A DNA stretch of 64,000 nt, from the NCBI GenBank assembly GCA_031292355.1, contig JARLHI010000075.1:124001-188000 (forward strand). The letters are read 5' to 3'. The position numbers and the translations under genes are program-made. The notes beneath the pieces were generated by a model. It saw nothing but the letters and a program-made list of their open reading frames with translations, was not told where the DNA came from and searched no databases. The number at the start of each line of letters is the position of its first letter. Positions within the stretch are counted from its first letter, which is position 1. Source of the stretch: Candidatus Obscuribacterales bacterium. Lineage in GTDB: Bacteria; Cyanobacteriota; Vampirovibrionia; Obscuribacterales; Obscuribacteraceae. Below, one piece after another: positions 19,201 to 27,620 of the stretch.

Positions 19201-19964
19201 GACGAGTCGGTCGCTCGAACGTTCAAGCCTACGCCTACTGTCTCTATCGTCCGCAAAAAGCACTCAGTGAAACAGCTCAAAACAGATTGAAAGCCATCCG
19301 CGAATTCACATCGCTTGGTTCTGGCTATCAAATCGCTTTGCGCGATATGGAAATTCGTGGCGTGGGTAATATCCTCGGCGCCGAACAACACGGTCATATG
19401 ATCGCTGTCGGTTTCGATCTCTATTGCAAACTGCTTGAAGAGTCAGTTGCTGAATTGAAGGGCGAGTCGGTCTCTGTAGACAATGAAACGCAAGTTGATA
19501 TCAACGTCACAGCGTTCCTACCGGAAAGCTACATCGCCGACAATGAACAGCGCTTGATCGAATACAAACGATTGGCAGCGGTGAAAACGGAACGTCATTT
19601 AACCATGCTGGTAGACGAGTGGAAAGACCGATTTGGCGCCATGCCACAAGAAGCATCGCAGCTGGTGTCGGTAGTGCGTTTGCGTTTGCTCGCCAATCAA
19701 GCCGGTGTCAGCGCAATCAAACCGGAAGCTCAAGGTATTCGACTATCTGTCAATTTCCGTCTACAACAATGGTTACCCGTTCAAACCAAACTGCCTAAAC
19801 ATCTTGGTCAGCGCACGACATACAAACCGGGCCAAGCCGGTGGTCACGGTGCCACTCCGTACATTTTGGTCCGTTCAGAAAATACAACTCCTTCAGAGCA
19901 ACTAAGTTTGCTCGAAGAATTGCTCAGTGCAATGGTCGCCGGTCCTCAGGAAAAAGCCAGCTAA
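16227..19964 (+). CDS. mfd: Transcription-repair coupling factor Mfd
   Basis: 1245 residues, about 100 longer than the E. coli protein. In order: the UvrB-like damage-recognition region (~1-430), a low-complexity insertion (~448-511) with an NGNGNGNG tract, the CarD-like RNA-polymerase-interaction domain (~565-625, starting LKIGDYIVHIKQGIG), the SF2 translocase with Walker A GDVGFGKTE (~718-726), DEEQ box, motif III ATPIPRT, motif VI QLRGRVGRS, and the TRCF C-terminal domain (~1050-1190). Mfd removes stalled RNA polymerase and recruits UvrA. The downstream foldase gene begins only 12 bases after the stop. Confidence 0.96.
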   Translation: MRENALVTALHQKFLESPQYAKLLARTAKASNSELNIAGLTDSAKTLILSLLMHEVKRPFFMIVPDNHIGARFQQEFANMSRYPVFFFPSSEVSPYEQVLSSPDNTAPQMELLQHIMQHPKDPYVVLVPVRALTQRVLDADTLKRNNIHLKVGETVDSNGLARMLTRIGYTKESLVTLRGEFSIRGDIIDIFPSAGMPIRIELFGDEIESIRVFNIENQRSVEETPNVVIPPRYWIILDTDKDVREKLAQRIEAVSETRQGELEEQAADTLRSVMENDIHALRMGAYPESSEYYAPFVHDTFCTLLDYIPENSLLFYDEWDTLLMSLKTYEEKLRNTFSDGLNTGRLLPLPRPLHMTQAEFVEATKSKQKIYLSTLPIFSEEAGKATIQFDCHPVERFGNQMTILVDRIRQWRRDGHRVLISTDQPQRLLGLLKENDCPGDYVPGSPEASKDTHLEPDAPTTDPAEKTVDTNGNGNGNGHTPVTPAPASIPPSGATLDQLIKAASKPGAADNPVWITRNGFLSGFRLEEVNLVSVTDTEMFGLKRKPTIYRRPVTEKSAERFTSVTDLKIGDYIVHIKQGIGQFIGVQRITVDGQHREYLTVQYAGEDRLYVPVDQINMLSRYRGAGESAPRLSRLGGAEWETTKRRVKKSVKAVAEDLVNLYAMRAKQEGFAALPDTPWQYEMEEAFPYDETPDQWQAIVDTKRDLESTKPMDRLICGDVGFGKTEVAVRAIFKCIMSGKQAAVLVPTTILAQQHFNTVIERFASYPIRAGLLSRFRTAKEQREVVQRLASGECDVVVGTHRMLQKDIGFKDLGLIVIDEEQRFGVAHKEKLKQLRVMVDVLTMSATPIPRTLHMALSGARDMSLINTPPANRAPIKTLVGEYKLPLVRTAILHEMERGGQVYFVHNRVESIEAIAAEVKQLVPEARVIVGHGQMQERELENVMLDFMAHQFDILICTTIIESGLDIPNANTIIINEADKLGLAQMYQLRGRVGRSNVQAYAYCLYRPQKALSETAQNRLKAIREFTSLGSGYQIALRDMEIRGVGNILGAEQHGHMIAVGFDLYCKLLEESVAELKGESVSVDNETQVDINVTAFLPESYIADNEQRLIEYKRLAAVKTERHLTMLVDEWKDRFGAMPQEASQLVSVVRLRLLANQAGVSAIKPEAQGIRLSVNFRLQQWLPVQTKLPKHLGQRTTYKPGQAGGHGATPYILVRSENTTPSEQLSLLEELLSAMVAGPQEKAS

Positions 19965-19976
19965 TTGGAGTTCAAA

Positions 19977-21557
19977 GTGAAAAACGTCAAGGTTATGCCC
20001 ATCCCTTCCATTAATGGCACATCCTTTGCCGTTTCATGTTCACTGGGTCTAATTCTCAGTTTGACAGGCTGTTCCAAAAGTGGCGAAAAGACTGAGACGA
20101 CCAAAACAGACACAAGTACGACTACGAGTACGGGTGCGAACTATTCGGTAAAAGACAAAGCTTCAACCGATAAAGCAGCTGAACCTACTAAAGATGCTCC
20201 GGCAAAAGCGAACGAAGACACGTCCACTTCTACAATTCCTGCACCGACTACTGTGGATGAGAAAGCGGCGCCCAATTCTGCTAAAGCCAACAACGATGAC
20301 ATACCTCAAATTAGCGCTGCCAGCAGCTTGGTCAGCTTGACCAGCATGCCCGATAGCAAAGTCATTTGTACCGTGAACGGCACGCCTATTACAGTTGCTG
20401 ACTACAAGCACGAATTCAAATTGCGTGAAGAGCAAACACAAGCGATGCTCACCGCTCAGCCCGAACTTGAGACCAGCTTACTAAACGACGCCAAATTGAA
20501 TAAATTGACTTTGACAGATGTCGAAAAACAACGCTTGCTCGAAAGCGCAAAAAAGGCACAAAACGGCAAAGCAGATGCCTTGCGCAAATATCTCAAAGAC
20601 AACAAAATCTCGCCAGAGCAATTCGATCAAAAGGTTTTGGACATAGGTCTTGCTTTAAAAGACGCAGCGCACCAAACACAGCAATCGTTGCTTGTTGAGC
20701 TCGTGGATCAGCAAATTCTGATTCAGTATGCTCGCAGCAAGGGCTACGCTCAAAAGGCATTCAACAAATATATGGAACTCAAGAGAACACCACAATACAA
20801 AAACTTTCTCAATCAAAGTGGGTTCAGTCCAGACGATGCACAAACACAACTGGTGAATCGTCAATTGATGATAATGGCCATAGATGACGTCAAAAAGAAG
20901 ACGCCGCAACCGACAGACAAAGAATTGCAGCAAGTTTATGACTTAAACAAAGCCAACCTTAAACATGGTGAGCGCATTCGGTTGAGTCAAATAATTATTG
21001 CCGCCCCTGAAAAAGATTTGCCAGATCAAGCAAGCCTGCGTACTCAAGTGAGCAAGCAAGAGCCCACCTTAAAAGGAGCTGCGCTCGATGCGAAAGTGAA
21101 AGAACAAGAAGAAGTGCAGAAAAATAAGGCTCAGGCGATTCTCGAAGAGATTCAAAAAGGTGGCGATTTCGCCAAAATTGCAAACGAAAAGAGCGACGAC
21201 GCGATTGCCAAGCAAGCAAAAAGTGGCGGCGATATAGGCTATAAAGACGTCACGCTGCTCGTTAAAGAATTCGCCAACAAAGTGAAAGGGATAAAAGTCG
21301 GCGAAGTGGTGCCAGAAGTGATCAAAACAGAATTCGGATACCACGTAGTCAAAGTGACGGGTCGTGAGCCAGCTGGTCCGATACCGATGGCTGAAGTGAA
21401 AGATGAAATCACAAACCAGTTGATGCAACGTAAAAATCTAAATTCTGTAGTCGAGTTTCTGACCAATCAGCATAAAGCGTCGCAACTGAAATTAGCTCCA
21501 GATTTTCAGGCAATGGTTGCAGCTGCCGCCAAATCTGGTGGCACAAAAACCAATTGA
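19977..21557 (+). CDS. Parvulin-type peptidyl-prolyl isomerase lipoprotein (PrsA/SurA-like)
   Basis: GGAG at 19967-19970 sits six bases before GTG 19977, which decides the start (a TTG at 19965 is less likely). The lipobox LTGC gives a lipid-anchored Cys at about residue 31. A Thr/Lys-rich linker follows, then a SurA-N-like chaperone region (~110-300, starting VICTVNGTPITVADY) and one parvulin domain (~320-470: RIRLSQIIIA, GGDFAKIANE, SGGDIGY, and FGYHVVKVTG). The role would be folding exported proteins outside the membrane. Tight linkage to mfd implies co-transcription. The total is 526 residues, longer than Bacillus PrsA because of the linker. Confidence 0.88.
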   Translation: MKNVKVMPIPSINGTSFAVSCSLGLILSLTGCSKSGEKTETTKTDTSTTTSTGANYSVKDKASTDKAAEPTKDAPAKANEDTSTSTIPAPTTVDEKAAPNSAKANNDDIPQISAASSLVSLTSMPDSKVICTVNGTPITVADYKHEFKLREEQTQAMLTAQPELETSLLNDAKLNKLTLTDVEKQRLLESAKKAQNGKADALRKYLKDNKISPEQFDQKVLDIGLALKDAAHQTQQSLLVELVDQQILIQYARSKGYAQKAFNKYMELKRTPQYKNFLNQSGFSPDDAQTQLVNRQLMIMAIDDVKKKTPQPTDKELQQVYDLNKANLKHGERIRLSQIIIAAPEKDLPDQASLRTQVSKQEPTLKGAALDAKVKEQEEVQKNKAQAILEEIQKGGDFAKIANEKSDDAIAKQAKSGGDIGYKDVTLLVKEFANKVKGIKVGEVVPEVIKTEFGYHVVKVTGREPAGPIPMAEVKDEITNQLMQRKNLNSVVEFLTNQHKASQLKLAPDFQAMVAAAAKSGGTKTN

Positions 21558-21744
21558 GCGAAGAAGTTCTGCCAATAAAAACATTCATGGGGTCCAAGAG
21601 CAAATTGACTGGTTCGGACATTGGCCGTCCTTTCACGATGCTGAAATATTGGACATGCGTATGAACAGGGACGGTCCTTCATACGTGCTCTTGACCTCTG
21701 AGCCCATCATCTGGTGTTGCGCAACGATGAATCTTCAATATTAA
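21554..21744 (+). pseudogene. Frameshifted, truncated Imm50-like remnant
   Basis: A TTG at 21554 overlapping the foldase stop opens LSEEVLPIKTF; shifting frame near 21587-21590 continues with VQEQIDWFGHWPSFHDAEI and ends at a stop at 21742-21744. The FGxWPSFHDAE motif is typical of Imm50-family proteins common in cyanobacteria, but those continue for another 60 or more residues. So this looks like a decayed copy with one frameshift and a lost C-terminus. The assignment rests on motif recall, and an assembly error is an alternative. Confidence 0.4.
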
Positions 21745-23140
21745 TTGGACACAAGGCTGGGTCTCCAATAAGAACATAAAGAAGCTCTGTGCGTCTGTTC
21801 TTGGCCTGGTTATCGCCAGCGTTTCTCAAAACGAATTCTTCAGGTTGCAGGCCGCTCGCGACGATTCGATTGTTCAACAAACGCTGGTATGAATCACCGG
21901 CACAGCGCCCCTGCAACAGATTTGAAAGAACGACATAAAGCTCAGGGAAGCCACCATTTGTGTCCATTTGTCCATAAAATAATGCGGCGCCATTGGCAAT
22001 AGCGCGACCAGCGAATTGCTCTCCTGTTTGCCGGGCAGAATTTGCTCCCGGTGCATCGTAAACTTGTTCAGGCGTGCTGTCAAAGTCCGAATGAACGGGC
22101 GACGTACAAAAACAAGAACCACACAAAACAATTTTGTTATTAAATGGCACGTTTTTGAAGGCACCAACATCGATACTACAAGTCATTCCCGGAATGCCGT
22201 GACCAAATAGTAATAACAAATTTGCTGCAGACAGCTGGCTCTTGGGAGTGTCAGGAAAGTCTTGCAAAAAGGTCGAACCAACATTTAAAACAGCTTTCTG
22301 AGCGTCAAATACTGGTGTCTCAATACCGGCTCGCACAGCTGCATTTGTCTTGAGAATGAGAGCATCGGTGGGACAGCCAATTTGCCCTAAGTATTTCTGC
22401 AACAGGGAGGCTTTAGCGACTGCTCGTGTGCCACCAGCGCGTGGTCCAGGCACCTGAGCAATAATCATCGGATGTAGAGATGGACCGCTCAGGGGTTTGA
22501 ACTGCAAAGAACGGTCGATCAATTGCTTAAAGGAAATCGCATCCGGGGCAATTAACCAACCTGGAAAGACAGCGATTTGACCGCTTTTATCCAGTCTGGA
22601 AAATACACTCCAGAGAGACAGCAAAACGTTTTCCCTAAAACTTTGCGTTCTGGGAGCAATCGCTACATACCGGGGCTGAGCAGCGACCAACTTTTGCAAG
22701 AGAATCTTGGCGACTGCGGGATCACTGTCCAGTCGACTGAGATCGGGTATCTGAATAAGAGTGCCATTGTGATACTTTTTCAGTTCGCCCAGTGGGTCCA
22801 AATAAGCGGGCTCCTGATGGTCTGTGATAATCACATATCCTTCGCCAAGAGTCTCGTGAGGCACACCTTGAAGCACAAAATTCCGACTACCGATAGTTGG
22901 TCCATTTAGCCCGGCTTCATTCAAAACGGTTGCTATGTTGTGTTGCGCCAGATATTGCCGACTGAACTGCTCAAGTTTCGAGCCTTCAGCCTGAGCTTGC
23001 AAAAAGCCCAAAAATAAAAGGCAATACAGCACGAGCAGTATTTTGAAGCGCTGATGTAGCAAATCTACCTCATCTCGCGTCGTTCTGAACAGCTTCCGAT
23101 TTTGCTTAAGGTAATTACACTGCTCTATAATACAAACCAT
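21707..23140 (-). CDS. Probable exported clan-CD cysteine peptidase-like protein (C25/gingipain-like)
   Basis: 477 residues with an N-terminal membrane/signal segment (KILLVLYCLLFLGFLQAQA, ~33-51). The C-terminal half has the hallmarks of the caspase/gingipain fold: strand then His-Gly at LLLLFGHG (His314), a second strand ending in the candidate nucleophile at IVLCGSC (Cys343), and a late IGDPAL motif that recurs in C25-type peptidases. No substrate-specificity domain is recognised. The N-terminal third has no known domain. The 3' end overlaps the pseudogene remnant, and its start lies only 19 bases from the divergent oxidoreductase gene. Confidence 0.6.
   Translation of the reverse strand: MVCIIEQCNYLKQNRKLFRTTRDEVDLLHQRFKILLVLYCLLFLGFLQAQAEGSKLEQFSRQYLAQHNIATVLNEAGLNGPTIGSRNFVLQGVPHETLGEGYVIITDHQEPAYLDPLGELKKYHNGTLIQIPDLSRLDSDPAVAKILLQKLVAAQPRYVAIAPRTQSFRENVLLSLWSVFSRLDKSGQIAVFPGWLIAPDAISFKQLIDRSLQFKPLSGPSLHPMIIAQVPGPRAGGTRAVAKASLLQKYLGQIGCPTDALILKTNAAVRAGIETPVFDAQKAVLNVGSTFLQDFPDTPKSQLSAANLLLLFGHGIPGMTCSIDVGAFKNVPFNNKIVLCGSCFCTSPVHSDFDSTPEQVYDAPGANSARQTGEQFAGRAIANGAALFYGQMDTNGGFPELYVVLSNLLQGRCAGDSYQRLLNNRIVASGLQPEEFVLRNAGDNQAKNRRTELLYVLIGDPALCPINIEDSSLRNTR
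23102..23131 (+). promoter_or_regulatory. Predicted sigma70 promoter of the oxidoreductase operon
   Basis: TTGCTT at 23102-23107 and a perfect TATAAT at 23126-23131 have an 18-base spacer. Transcription would begin near 23138, about 22 bases before the ATG at 23160. The promoter lies inside the first codons of the divergent peptidase-like gene, so that gene may start later than annotated. Confidence 0.55.
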
Positions 23141-23159
23141 AGATCACGGAGAGCAACCC

Positions 23160-25511
23160 ATGTCGACGCCGCCCGATCAGCCTAAGTCAGACTCCAAGAA
23201 AAAGAAGCAGTTTTCTCAAAAAGACTATCATCACCCCGCAGCGGCCTGGGGCGCAGCTTTGAGCGTGGGCGAAGTATTGGTCAAGCAAAATCAAGTTGTT
23301 GACGGTGTACGCGCGATCTTCGAAATGAATCACGAAAGAAGTGGCTTCGATTGTCCAGGCTGTGCCTGGCCAGATGATCGTCATGGGCTTAAGATGGACA
23401 TTTGCGAAAACGGCATTAAGCATGTCACATGGGAGATGACAGGCAAGCGGGTCGATCGCCAGTTCTTCGAAAAACATTCAGTGACCGAACTTATGAGCTG
23501 GAGCGAATTTGCACTGGAAAACGAAGGTCGCTTGACCGAGCCGATGGTCTATAACCCCCAAACCGATCATTACGAACCAATCACCTGGGCCAATGCTTTT
23601 AGTTTGATGGGGCGCCACCTCAAAGCTCTCGCCAGTCCCAATGAAGCTTCATTTTATACATCAGGCCGATTGTCTAATGAAGCAACTTTTCTCTATCAAC
23701 TATTCGCCCGAGAATTTGGCACCAATAACCTGCCTGACTGCTCAAACATGTGTCACGAAGCGAGCGGCCGTGCGCTTTCGGCTTCGATCGGCACGGGCAA
23801 AGGCACTGTCGATATCACCGATTGGCAAAAAACTGACGCTGTTTTTGTCATCGGCGTCAACGCTGCCACAAACGCACCACGAATGCTTTCGGCATTAGCC
23901 GACGGGGTAAAAGAGCATGGCACCAAAATCGTTCACATCAATCCCTTGATTGAAGTCGCAGCAACAACAGCGATCACGCCGCACGATATCCTGGACATGG
24001 TTACTTTCAGGGAAACCAAAACGAGCACTCTCAATTTGCAACCTCGCATTGGCGGCGACCTAGCCATCATGAGGGGAATCGCCAAATATCTAGTTGAAGA
24101 AAGTAAGACTGACCCTAAAGCGATCGATTCCATTTTCATCAAATACTACACAGCTGGATTCGAAGACTATAAAAAAATTCTTGAAGAAACTACCTGGGAA
24201 GAAGTCGAACATCAGTCAGGCGTACCGGTTCAACAAATCAAGGAAGCAGCAGAAATTTATCGTCAAGCACCGACTGCCATCATTAGCTGGTGTCTTGGTA
24301 TCAGTCAGCAAGAATTTGGTGTTGACACTATTCGAGAAATCTCTAACGTCTTGTTGATGCGCGGCAATATCGGTAAACCAGGGGCTGGCTTTTGCCCAAT
24401 TCGTGGTCATAGCAATGTGCAGGGTAATCGCACCTGCGGTGTCGCACATCAACCCAAGGAAGCATGGTTAGCCCGTATGGATGACGCGTGTGGTATAAAA
24501 TCACCACGCGAAAAAGGACTAGATACGGTGCGCACAATCGAAGGCATGCACGCTGGCTCAGTCAAATTTTTTCTAGGAATGGGCGGCAATTTTGCCATCG
24601 CCACACCTGACACCAGAATGACCTTTGAAGCTTTAAGACGATGCAACTTTACAGCGCACGTTAGCACCAAGCTTAATCGCAGTCATCTTGTCCATGGAGT
24701 CGAAGCGCTCATTTTGCCATGTCTTGGCCGTACTGAAATTGATATGCAAAAGGGTGGTGAACAATCCATCACTGTTGAAGATTCGATGAGCCAGGTACAT
24801 TTATCCAAGGGCATGAATTTGCCGGCGTCACCACATTTGCTTTCAGAGCTTGCAATCATTGCCGGCATCGCGCGAGCGACCCTCACCAACTCTCCCACTC
24901 CCTGGGAAGAGTACATTGGAAACTACGATTTGATTCGCGACAAAATGAGCGAAGCAATTGCTGGTTTCGAAGACTTCAATCGTCGAGTGCGCGAAAAACA
25001 TGGTTTTCGCCTCAAGCAGCATGCACGCGAACTGGTTTTCGATACACCAAATAACAAAGCCAATTTTTCTCTTGCAGCACTGCCGGATGCATTGCCACCA
25101 GCCGGCAAGTTGATGTTGAGCACGATGCGCTCCCACGATCAATTCAATACAACAATTTATTCAAACAACGATCGTTATCGCGGCTTAAAAAACTTACGCA
25201 CGATGCTGCTCATGAACGAAGCCGATATGAAAGAACTCGGGCTCGAGCAATTTGATTTGATCCACATCACAAGCTTCGGCAAAGACGGCAGCACGCGTGA
25301 GCTGGACGGCTTTCGCGCAGTCCGTTACAACATTCCCAAAGGCTGTGCCTCTGGCTATATGCCAGAACTAAACGTGCTCCTGGCTATTGGAAATTATAGT
25401 CCTGCAAGCGATCAACCGATGATGAAACAACTACTTGTGCAAATCAAAAAAAGTAGTTTAAAAGACGATGGTTACACGGCTAACCTGAGCACAGGAAGCA
25501 TGCCAAAATGA
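23160..25511 (+). CDS. Molybdopterin oxidoreductase, FdhF/YdeP family
   Basis: 783 residues. The N-terminal GFDCPGCAWPDD motif and the middle PDCSNMCHEASGRALS region are typical of YdeP-type members of the DMSO-reductase/formate dehydrogenase superfamily. The bis-MGD binding region continues through INPLIEVAATTAITPHDI and GAGFCPIRGHSNVQGNRTCG. The C-terminal beta-barrel domain includes STMRSHDQFNTTIYSNNDRY. Unlike true FdhF there is no complete N-terminal CxxCxxxC 4Fe-4S site, and no electron-transfer subunit is adjacent. The substrate is not known for this family; links to acid and oxidative stress are reported for E. coli YdeP. The stop overlaps fdhD. Confidence 0.88.
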   Translation: MSTPPDQPKSDSKKKKQFSQKDYHHPAAAWGAALSVGEVLVKQNQVVDGVRAIFEMNHERSGFDCPGCAWPDDRHGLKMDICENGIKHVTWEMTGKRVDRQFFEKHSVTELMSWSEFALENEGRLTEPMVYNPQTDHYEPITWANAFSLMGRHLKALASPNEASFYTSGRLSNEATFLYQLFAREFGTNNLPDCSNMCHEASGRALSASIGTGKGTVDITDWQKTDAVFVIGVNAATNAPRMLSALADGVKEHGTKIVHINPLIEVAATTAITPHDILDMVTFRETKTSTLNLQPRIGGDLAIMRGIAKYLVEESKTDPKAIDSIFIKYYTAGFEDYKKILEETTWEEVEHQSGVPVQQIKEAAEIYRQAPTAIISWCLGISQQEFGVDTIREISNVLLMRGNIGKPGAGFCPIRGHSNVQGNRTCGVAHQPKEAWLARMDDACGIKSPREKGLDTVRTIEGMHAGSVKFFLGMGGNFAIATPDTRMTFEALRRCNFTAHVSTKLNRSHLVHGVEALILPCLGRTEIDMQKGGEQSITVEDSMSQVHLSKGMNLPASPHLLSELAIIAGIARATLTNSPTPWEEYIGNYDLIRDKMSEAIAGFEDFNRRVREKHGFRLKQHARELVFDTPNNKANFSLAALPDALPPAGKLMLSTMRSHDQFNTTIYSNNDRYRGLKNLRTMLLMNEADMKELGLEQFDLIHITSFGKDGSTRELDGFRAVRYNIPKGCASGYMPELNVLLAIGNYSPASDQPMMKQLLVQIKKSSLKDDGYTANLSTGSMPK

Positions 25512-26407
25512 GAGAAGGCAAAAAAGAAACAGGAATTATAGAAGTCGACACTATTAAAGTAGTCGGCAATCACCTCCACTACGCAAAAGATACTCTCTCT
25601 GTAGAAGAACCGTTGGAAATCAGAGTGACAGCAGATGTTGGAGGAGAACGACTGACGCAGCCAGTCTCAGTGACTATGCGCACACCGGGCAATGATGGAG
25701 ATTTAGCCGCTGGATTTTTGTTCACCGAAGGAATTATCAATCTGCCGGGCGATATTGACGACATGGACCTCAGTCAATGCAATATCGTTGAAGTGACTAT
25801 CAAAAAGGGAGTGGCAGTCAATCCTAAAGTTTTTGAACGACACTCGTTCGTCGCTTCAAGCTGTGGCGTATGCGGCAAGAAATCAATTGATGCAGTAAGA
25901 ATCAGACGCAATTACTTGGCAGAAGATAATATACCTCAGCTCAAATCAGATGTTATCCATGCCCTGCCTGAGACCTTAAGAAAGGCCCAGGCTGAATTCG
26001 ATTCAACTGGTGGCATACATGCCTCGGGTCTGTTTGAAAGCAGCGGTAAGCTATTGGTGATACGAGAAGATGTCGGCCGGCACAATGCCCTCGACAAAGT
26101 AATTGGCTTTCAATTACAACAAAAGGCGCTTCCTCTGACTGACGCTATCCTCTTAGTTTCTGGAAGAGCCAGTTTTGAGTTAGTGCAAAAAGCTGCTCAC
26201 GCTGGTATTGGCGTTCTTGCCGCAGTTGGGGCACCGTCTAGCCTGGCCGTTGAACTGGCCGAAGAAGCGAATATGACATTAATTGGATTTGTGCGAAACA
26301 ATCGTTTCAATATTTATAGCGGTGCCCAGCGCTTTGTCGACCTGGTCGATTCACCAGAAAGTGGTGCAGTTTCAGAATCAAATGACAAATTCGTCATCAA
26401 TGTCTAG
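25508..26407 (+). CDS. fdhD: Formate dehydrogenase accessory sulfurtransferase FdhD
   Basis: 299 residues. The mobile sulfur-carrying loop has the CxxC pair in SSCGVCGKKSID. Other family motifs are VTMRTPGNDGDLAAGFL, STGGIHASGLF and REDVGRHNALDKVIG. FdhD moves sulfur from a cysteine desulfurase to the molybdenum cofactor of formate-dehydrogenase-like enzymes. Its ATGA overlap with the upstream oxidoreductase implies that enzyme is the client. Confidence 0.95.
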   Translation: MREGKKETGIIEVDTIKVVGNHLHYAKDTLSVEEPLEIRVTADVGGERLTQPVSVTMRTPGNDGDLAAGFLFTEGIINLPGDIDDMDLSQCNIVEVTIKKGVAVNPKVFERHSFVASSCGVCGKKSIDAVRIRRNYLAEDNIPQLKSDVIHALPETLRKAQAEFDSTGGIHASGLFESSGKLLVIREDVGRHNALDKVIGFQLQQKALPLTDAILLVSGRASFELVQKAAHAGIGVLAAVGAPSSLAVELAEEANMTLIGFVRNNRFNIYSGAQRFVDLVDSPESGAVSESNDKFVINV

Positions 26408-27494
26408 TTTCAAAACGTGTCTGCTAAGCGCCGCTTTATCCTTTCTGCAGGTGTCAGCCCAGGCTGCCGACACCGATCACAACGCCTATGTGCTTGCGGA
26501 AAACAACTACAATCAAAAACGATTCGAGGAGGCTCTGCGTGGTTTTGAGCAAGTGTTGCGCGAGAATTCCGGTAAAAACAAAGTCGTCGTCCATTATATG
26601 AAAGCCAATTGTCTCGTGCAAATGAATCAACCAACCGAGGCAGACAAAGAATATGCGATCGCTCAATCACTTGCTCCCGGCTCGCAAATTGCCAAATATT
26701 GCGAAGTGGCAAGAGCTAATATAAAACGACTAACTTTGACACAAAATGCGGCATCACAGACGATGCCCCCCAAAAAAGCAGACGACGAAGATGACGATGA
26801 AAATTCCGACGAGCAGAAAACAACTGCAGCATCAGTCCAGGCAAAAAACAATCCGGCCGTTTCTCCGGCTACGCTTGATTTGATCAAAAAGCAGGCCACG
26901 CTCGCCCGACAACGCGCTCTAGAGATTGGCAACATCGCAGCCGAAAACGAGCGTATCAAAGCAGCTAACGAAGGACGCTCTTTGCAAGCAAAACTCGAAC
27001 GGGCGGCATCTACACCCAGAGGCGGCACCGAGCCGGTCGCCTTGACACCGCAGCAAATCGAAGGGATCAAGAATCAGGCTACCGCAGGTTCCGAGCAATT
27101 AAGGCAAGCTGGCGAATGGAAAGCGCTGCAAAGAAAACAAGAGTCCGAAGATAAAGCAGAAGAAATCCGCCGACAGGCTGAAAATTTACAGAGTCAATTG
27201 ATAAACTATCGTCCTAACATCAATTCTGATATCAAACTGAATCCCATTGGCACCAATTTATATATTCGCAACTACTCCAAAGGTATAGCCCCAATTGCAC
27301 CATTGAAAGCTCAAACCCGAACGTTGCCAAGCTATAAAAACGCCACAGAGGGCATAAAAGGAACAGTGGTGTCTAAACAAACATCACTTAACAAGGTCGA
27401 TGCTCGAGGCACTTCAAGTGCCACCCCATCGTCTTTAACCGTAAAAGGACAGCTCATCGGTCTGCCAAAGCCGACTCAAGCTGAGCATCCTTAA
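26400..27494 (+). CDS. Exported TPR-containing protein with coiled-coil tail
   Basis: The ATG at 26400 overlaps the fdhD stop by eight bases and opens a signal peptide (SSFKTCLLSAALSFLQVSAQAA), which decides the start over an upstream ATG at 26283. Residues ~25-105 hold two or three TPR-like helix pairs (YNQKRFEEALRGFEQVL). An acidic patch (DDEDDDENSDE) follows, then long charged helices (~150-270) and a basic, Thr/Ser-rich C-terminus. I do not recognise a specific family. Overlap with fdhD suggests the same transcript, though a role in the oxidoreductase pathway is not shown. Confidence 0.75.
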   Translation: MSSFKTCLLSAALSFLQVSAQAADTDHNAYVLAENNYNQKRFEEALRGFEQVLRENSGKNKVVVHYMKANCLVQMNQPTEADKEYAIAQSLAPGSQIAKYCEVARANIKRLTLTQNAASQTMPPKKADDEDDDENSDEQKTTAASVQAKNNPAVSPATLDLIKKQATLARQRALEIGNIAAENERIKAANEGRSLQAKLERAASTPRGGTEPVALTPQQIEGIKNQATAGSEQLRQAGEWKALQRKQESEDKAEEIRRQAENLQSQLINYRPNINSDIKLNPIGTNLYIRNYSKGIAPIAPLKAQTRTLPSYKNATEGIKGTVVSKQTSLNKVDARGTSSATPSSLTVKGQLIGLPKPTQAEHP

Positions 27495-27620
27495 CCTCAA
27501 GAGACCGCAAAATCTGAAATATTAGCGGAAATTGGGCTGCGGGGAACAATTGGAATGGTAATATAGCCGTACAACTACAAATTGCACTCACGTGGCTACA
27601 ATGTGATCGGGGACACCGAA

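Noticed and set aside
26283-26399. N-terminal extension of the TPR protein after fdhD
   Set aside because: It would overlap fdhD by 125 bases and precede a clear signal peptide that begins at 26400.
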